The notes under the pieces were generated by a model. It did no database searches and was not told the DNA's origin. It worked only from the letters and a program-made list of their open reading frames with translations. A program made the translations under genes and the position numbers. From contig JACDTU010000002.1 of the NCBI GenBank assembly GCA_022376465.1, forward strand, positions 1,736,001-1,800,000: a DNA stretch of 64,000 nucleotides. Reading direction: 5' to 3'. Below, one piece after another: positions 58,873 to 64,000 of the stretch (positions within the stretch are counted from its first letter, which is position 1; each line of letters starts with the position of its first letter). The DNA is from Cubamyces lactineus. Its lineage: Eukaryota; Basidiomycota; Agaricomycetes; Polyporales; Polyporaceae.

Positions 58873-60913
58873 CTATTGCAAGTCTTCTCGCGGCTTGCCC
58901 GCAGTGAGCACCTCGACGCCCGTCTCTGTGATTCTGAATTGAACACGCATGAGTGAGTGGACACACGCGGTTAGGCAGTCAACGAAATAGAGCGACGTAC
59001 AGGAGCGTCTCCTCGAACTGTGCGCTCCGCTTGCCGTCGATCGTGACGGACGTCCAGTCGTCTGGCCAGTGCTCGAGGTCCCAGTGGCCGAGGTTGATCA
59101 TCTATTTTGGCACGTCGAGCGACGGCAGAAGACACGGTTAGCGTTGACCGACACGGGGTGCATGGTATATGAGAATACGCACAGGCTCGATGGTGAAGCA
59201 CATCCCGGGCTTCATCGTGCCGACAGCCTTGTTCTTCGCGTAGTGGGGCACGTTCGGCGCACAGTGGAACAGGTCGTTGATGCCGTGCCCGCAGTACGTG
59301 CGCACGACGGAGCAGCCGTTTGCACGCGCAATAGGCTCGCTGTGTAATCAAAGCCCAGACACTACTCGTCAATATCCACTGGTCGCAGGCGGCCAAAGAT
59401 GCAAGATGGAGGCCAGACGAATACGTACATGGTCTTGCCTAGATCGCGGAAAAGCGCACCAGGCTTGCAGAGCTTGATGGCCTCATCGAGGCATTTACGT
59501 GCGGTGCGCATGAGTCGCTTGGAATCGTCGTCTACCCGGCCGACGGGGTACGTCTCGTTCAGGTCCCCATGGTAGCCTGCGCCGCAAGCCGACTTAGTTA
59601 GTACTACATCCGAGATACTCATGCCAGATAGCGGGAACGCGTTTCACCATCTTTGTACAGCGTCACATCTGCGAATTTGATTGTCAGCCGTCGACTGTGC
59701 AGGAGCAAGTAAAGCGGGAGGCGCAGTACCGATATTGATAATGTCGCCCTCTTGCAGCTTCCGCTTGTCAGGAATGCCGTGGCAGATGACCTCATTGACG
59801 GACCTGGTGGAGTTGCCCCATGCTGAGGCCCTGACTAGTGGACTGCGAACAGGGAGGCCACTTACGTGCAGACAGATTTTGGGAACCCGCGGTAGTTGAG
59901 CGGGGACGGATACGCACCACGCTCAATCGTCGCCTCGTGGACGATGGCGTCAATCTCGTCCGTCGTGATGCCTGGCCGGATGGCTGCGGCTGCAATGTCC
60001 AAAACCTCGCGGGCCAGCTACACGTAACGCAGATCATACCCGAGCAAAGGGAAGAAGGGAGAGTAGCAAAGGGAGAAATAGTGGTGGTCAGAAGACGGCG
60101 CATAATGGAGCGGACTGAAGGAAGGATGTGAAGGCGCGCGCTTGAGAGCGGAACGTCTCGCAGAAACGGGGAGGCGCAGCTCACCTTGCACACGTTGCGC
60201 ATTTTGTCCTGCTCCTCCGGAGTGAGGATCTTCGGGGGCTGACCGGCGCGTCTGTTCTCAGACGTGGGGATGCCTGCATTGGGGGGAAGAGAACGCGCAT
60301 GAGCGGGGACATACTCACATGGTGTTGGGAACGGCGCGGAGTATGCGCTTTATCGTACCGTCTTGTGCATAATCTGGGCGGGGAATGTGGTCGGGAACGA
60401 TGCGCCTCGGGGAGAGAGGGTAGACGGGACGGAGGGTGCCGGTGAATTTGAAGGTGCCGAACGGATTGAAGGTTCCATCTGGACTAACGCATCTGTAACA
60501 GCCACAGCAGCACCATGAGGTCGATGCTCACCTTTGTTGATGTTGGGGTCATCGAGCAAGGGTTGTCGGGGAGTAGCAATGTCATGAATGATCTTGTGCG
60601 TTTTCTGAAAGATTACGGTGAGCTAGAGAGCTATCGCTGTACTCATGTTGCATCTAGCTACCCCTGGAGGTTGATGTCAGATCTGACGATGGAACTTTCC
60701 GATATTGTTAACTCACAGTTGGCCTTGAAGCAATCCTGGCCACAGAAGAAAGAGCCTTTAATCCCGAGCCTGCGCAGTGCACCCGTGAGATGTTCTGTCT
60801 GTATCCTTAGAGATGGTATCCACGAACTTGTTGCACGTCGGACATTCCAAACGCGAAGGAGGATGTCCGTTGGGGCAGTTCGAGCTCTGGCAGGGGATTG
60901 CAACTGCACTCAT
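58873..60913 (-). CDS. MAP1: Methionine aminopeptidase 1
   Basis: Cotranslational enzyme that removes initiator methionine. Start 60913 gives [20 protein letters not shown], then [14 protein letters not shown] splice continues with [17 protein letters not shown], forming the N-terminal zinc-finger (MYND/RING-like) ribosome-binding domain. A linker has [20 protein letters not shown]. The catalytic pita-bread fold shows [40 protein letters not shown] and [20 protein letters not shown]. Next are [73 protein letters not shown] and [20 protein letters not shown]. All five metal ligands (two Asp, His of GHGI, Glu of TIEP, Glu of QFEE) are present. It ends GKPREDLQ at 58873. About ten introns. Confidence 0.95.
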
Positions 60914-61515
60914 GGTGATATGTTTTGCGTATGTCGGAGGAGGAGGAACAGGTAGACAGGACAGGAAATATTGCGATGGGCGTCTACTAGGGGCGCGTGA
61001 TGTGGGAGAGGAAGGCTGTGCAGGATCTCGATGAGCTTGGCTCGGCTAGAAAAGGAGATTCGGACAACTGCCCTGGTCACGTCCGACGGGTGCAGTTGAG
61101 TTGGCTTGCGGCTTCAGCAATTCGGCCTTCTCATGCCAACTGCAGAACTCTCACACACTCCCGTAACGCTTCAAACACGAAATAAACCCCCGCTGCGATC
61201 TACGGTTTATTGGCCAGTGATTAGACAATGGAGCGTCGACACGCTCCAGCCTCTGGCAGGTCCTGCTGTGCCGCCGCTCTGACTCGTACTCGTCTCTCGC
61301 GCTGGCCGCACAACGCGCGCCTCCCAACCGTAGGAGTTCGGGAAGATCAGGAGAACGTTCCCCCCGTTCCCCGTAGACTCACGATCACCCTCACAGTATA
61401 AGAAGAACATGGAGGGTCCCTTCTCAGACCGCAGGCATCTTCATAGCTCATTTATAGCTACCACTTGCGTCTTGATCTCTATTCCTCACCCGCCTATCTC
61501 TTCTCATTCACCATC
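60914..61515. promoter_or_regulatory. Divergent 5' region MAP1 / FAD monooxygenase
   Basis: This holds both promoters. A possible TATA-like run (ctcatttatagct, 61448-61460) sits about 60 bases before the monooxygenase ATG. No coding sequence is recognised. Confidence 0.5.
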
Positions 61516-63015
61516 ATGTCGCTTCCCCAGAGCGTCGACATCCTCATAGTCGGCGCGGGACCCACTGGGCTCTGTCTCGCCCTTGCGCTGCATAAGCACA
61601 ATTGCACCAACGTGCTTATTGTGGATGGCGTAGTACAGGGCGAGAACACTTCTCGTGCGGTAGCAGTCCACGCTGCTACCATCGAGGTGAGGCATAATCG
61701 CATCGAACCTTTTGTACAGCGCGCTTATACTATGACGAATAGGCCTTCGATACCATAGGCTGTGCTGAAGCTATCTTGCAAGCGGCTAGGAAGATATCTG
61801 CGACAGCCATGCGTTCCAAACGCGGCAGAATCGAGACGGCAACCTTTGGCCCTCTCGCGAAACACACCAAGTTCCCGTTTATGATCGCTATTCCCCAGCA
61901 TGTCACAGAGCAGATACTCGGGAAGGCGGTCCAGGATCGCAATATTCGCGTTCTACGACCTCACAGAGTTTCCCGTGTCCAGCCAAACGCTGAGAATCCA
62001 AGTCTGAGTGACGTCATCTTCGAGGACGGGCAAGTTGTCCGGGCGCGCGTCGTCGTGGGCGCAGACGGTTCACATTCGATGGTCAGTATGCCCTTCGATC
62101 GCGTCGCCACATCGTTTCGCGTGTTGACTCGACTTGACATGCTAGGTCCGGGAGAGCGCCAAGATCGGCTGGGCGGACCCGGATGGCGAACACACCGACG
62201 AAAAGGACAACAAGCTTATGCAGATGATCATCGCCGACGTCACTCTTGAAAATGCCCCGAACTGGCCACTCGACAACATCAGCCTCGCCGTCAGCACCGA
62301 CAATATCGTCCTGCTCGTCGCGCTCCCTGGCCAACCCTATCCCCACATTCCTGCGGACCAACTCGTTTATCGCATTGCGACAGGCATACCTGCCTCCTGG
62401 GGACCACCACCACACGCTCCGGATACCGAGTACCTCCAGAAGATCCTCGACGCGTGGGGACCAAACGTCGTTCTCGGACCTGGCTCACCGCGCGTCGTCG
62501 TCAAGCAGACGGCGTGGTCGAGCCGCTTCCGCACACGCTCCTCCATCGCGGACACCTTCTTCGCCCGCCTCCCTACCGGAACGGGTCCAGACGGGGCGCC
62601 CCTCCGCGAAGGCGGACCCATCGTCCTGATCGGAGACGCAGCGCACATCCACCCGCCCATGGGCGGCCAGGGCATGAACCTGGGCATCCGCGATTCGGTC
62701 AAGCTCGGACCCGCCCTTGTCGAGTTCCTGCGCACCGCCCCTGCGGGCCCGCTCGAGACGCGCGCGCAACAGGAGCTCGTCGATGCGCCCCTGCGGCAGT
62801 GGGCGGAGGAGCGCCGTGGGCGCGCGCTGACCGTGATCCGGTTCGTGAAGCAGCTGGGCAAGACGATGACGCTCCCGAACGAGAGGCGCTGGCTGCTGGG
62901 TGTCGTCCCGTTTAACCCGGCGTGGCTGAGGGATACGTTCCTAGGCTTCATGTGCCGTTTCACGTGGTGGAGGGCGCAAGCGGCTTGGCGGATCAGCGGT
63001 CTGGGCAACCCGTGA
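61516..63015 (+). CDS. FAD-dependent aromatic monooxygenase (phenol hydroxylase-like)
   Basis: Class A flavoprotein hydroxylase that uses NAD(P)H and O2 on an aromatic substrate. Start 61516 gives MSLPQSVDILIVGAGPTGLC, with the GxGxxG dinucleotide fold. A 74-nt intron joins HAATIE to AFDTIGCAEAILQAARKIS. The DG motif is VRARVVVGADGSHSM, with the next intron restoring VREAAKIG-like sequence. The GD motif is GGPIVLIGDAAHIHPPMGGQ followed by GMNLGIRDSVKLGPALVEFL. The C-terminus ends TWWRAQAAWRISGLGNP at 63015. At roughly 440 residues it lacks the C-terminal thioredoxin-like domain found in true phenol 2-monooxygenase. The last exon is unusually long and GC-rich. The substrate is unknown; white-rot fungi carry many such genes. 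Confidence 0.9.
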
Positions 63016-63292
63016 ACGCTGAAATGAGAGGAGCACGTCAAGCTTGGTTGGTGCTAAGTGTCAAGTGAGGCGTTGGTTTGGGCTACCCCCCGCCACTAGC
63101 ACAAGACCACCATGAGGTGGTGGACGTCGAACGGATACCCTGTCTACTAGTAACGACTCGCATATACAATATTTACTTCTCTCCCCGCTCTGCCGCATCT
63201 GTCACATCCAATCTGCTGTACATTTATCCTACATAATTTCATAAAGTTCCGGACTCTATACCAGTACTACTATCAAAACGAAAGCCACCGGT

Positions 63293-64000
63293 CTATCGTG
63301 ATGCGATAGCAGCCCCAATCTCCGAAACGGCCGCCCAGGTATCCTCGATCCAGTCCTCGACGATGCACTTGTGGGCCTCTTCAGATTTTAGACGCGTCTG
63401 CTCGTGCCGCTCCGCCGCCTCGTCGCGTTTCGTGGCGTCGCCGAGGTTGTGATGCAAGACTGAAAGCAGGAATTGCACATCCATCGTTGAAGCGAACATC
63501 TCAAGGGTCTCGAACCCGCGTTCGGCCTCCTCGAGATAACCTATCGCCTCGCGCAGCGATTCCGCTGTGGAGCAACAGAAGGCGGCGTGAGTTCGATTGA
63601 AAGAGTGAGAAGAGAGGAGGGGACGTACGGGAGGAGTCTCCCGCGGCAATGACGCAACGGGCGAGGGTGAACAGCGCATACCCTTTCTGTTCCAGGTCAT
63701 TTTCACTCATGATCTGGGTGGGGCGTATGTGAGGATAAGCTTCCCTCTGTAAATCCGCACCTGCTTGGACGGATTTACCTGAGGCATGACCTCGTCGAGG
63801 AGGCGCTTGCACCACTTCGTCATACCGAACTCGAGGCCTACGTCTGCGAGCATGACCACCGCGGTGCGATACAGCCCGTAGCGGCCCTGGTACTCGGCAT
63901 GCCAGAGCGCGGTAAGCAGCTCATCGACGCAGGTGTGAGCTTGGCTGACTCTCTGTGTGCGATGCACATGTCAGCTGAAATGCCGCAGTCGAAGAAACAA
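63293..64000 (-). CDS. APC5: Anaphase-promoting complex subunit 5, C-terminal part (partial)
   Basis: This is the C-terminal TPR segment of Apc5, a scaffold of the APC/C ubiquitin ligase that drives exit from mitosis. The gene enters from the right edge, so its start is outside the window. Visible exons read SQAHTCVDELLTALWHAEYQ, LADVGLEFGMTKWCKRLLDE and VMPQ. After an intron come SENDLEQKGYALFTLARCVI and AAGDSS. After another come AESLREAIGYLEEAERGFET and DVQFLLSVLHHNLGDATKRD. It ends VSEIGAAIASR at 63293. The DVGLEFGMTKW block and the order of helices match fungal Apc5. Two short introns are clear, and a third boundary lies near 63953. Confidence 0.85.

Noticed and set aside
1..64000. CRISPR arrays, tRNAs, rRNAs, insertion sequences or retroelement polyproteins
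   Set aside because: No regularly spaced repeats, no T-loop/anticodon patterns and no reverse transcriptase, integrase or transposase motifs were seen by eye. A tRNAscan or repeat search could still find diverged copies.

Overview
The window reads as nuclear DNA of a filamentous basidiomycete, most likely an agaricomycete. Genes sit on both strands and are cut by many short GT-AG introns, mostly about 50-70 nt. The protein set is that of a fungus. Several further genes look restricted to basidiomycetes. I saw no prokaryotic features, CRISPR array, tRNA, rRNA or recognisable intact transposon. The species cannot be named from sequence alone. Most CDS coordinates below are gene spans (start codon to stop codon, introns included). 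Splice sites are given where I worked them out.

Left part (1-30 kb), dense and conserved. It opens with the 3' end of a long-chain acyl-CoA synthetase (+) and an MFS transporter (-). Next come a Ser/Pro-rich unknown protein (+), a PIG-Y-like GPI-anchor subunit (+), the centrin-binding protein Sfi1 (-), the GID E3 ligase subunit Rmd5 (-), the ribosome-assembly WD40 protein Nsa1/WDR74 (+) and pirin (-). Then follow an amino-acid permease (-), a peroxisomal-type enoyl-CoA isomerase/hydratase (-), Rab geranylgeranyltransferase beta (+), a SmgGDS-like armadillo protein (+), an Eht1/Eeb1-type alpha/beta hydrolase (+), Gir2/RWDD1 (-) and mitochondrial ribosomal protein bS21m (+).

Middle part (30-47.8 kb), sparser. 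Conserved genes are a K/T-type cyclin (+), RNase P/MRP subunit Pop4 (-) and eIF2B alpha/Gcn3 (-). They alternate with lineage-restricted or unrecognised ORFs and with long stretches where I find no convincing gene. One of these genes encodes a 77-residue cysteine-rich protein that can only be read by splicing in a 12-nt microexon.

Right part (47.8-64 kb), dense again. It has a very long XMAP215/Stu2-family microtubule polymerase (+) with a metazoan-like multi-TOG layout, a Gpt2/Sct1-type glycerol-3-phosphate acyltransferase (+), methionine aminopeptidase 1 (-), an FAD-dependent aromatic monooxygenase (+), and the C-terminal part of anaphase-promoting complex subunit 5 (-), which runs off the right edge.

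The genes are not organised as a pathway cluster. Loose themes recur: fatty-acid and lipid metabolism (acyl-CoA synthetase, enoyl-CoA isomerase, acyltransferase, hydrolase), mitosis (Sfi1, XMAP215, Apc5) and translation or RNA processing (Gcn3, Gir2, bS21m, Map1, Nsa1, Pop4). Co-location probably reflects ordinary fungal gene order. Divergent pairs with short shared promoters (Rmd5/Nsa1, Gir2/bS21m) are the clearest regulatory architecture.
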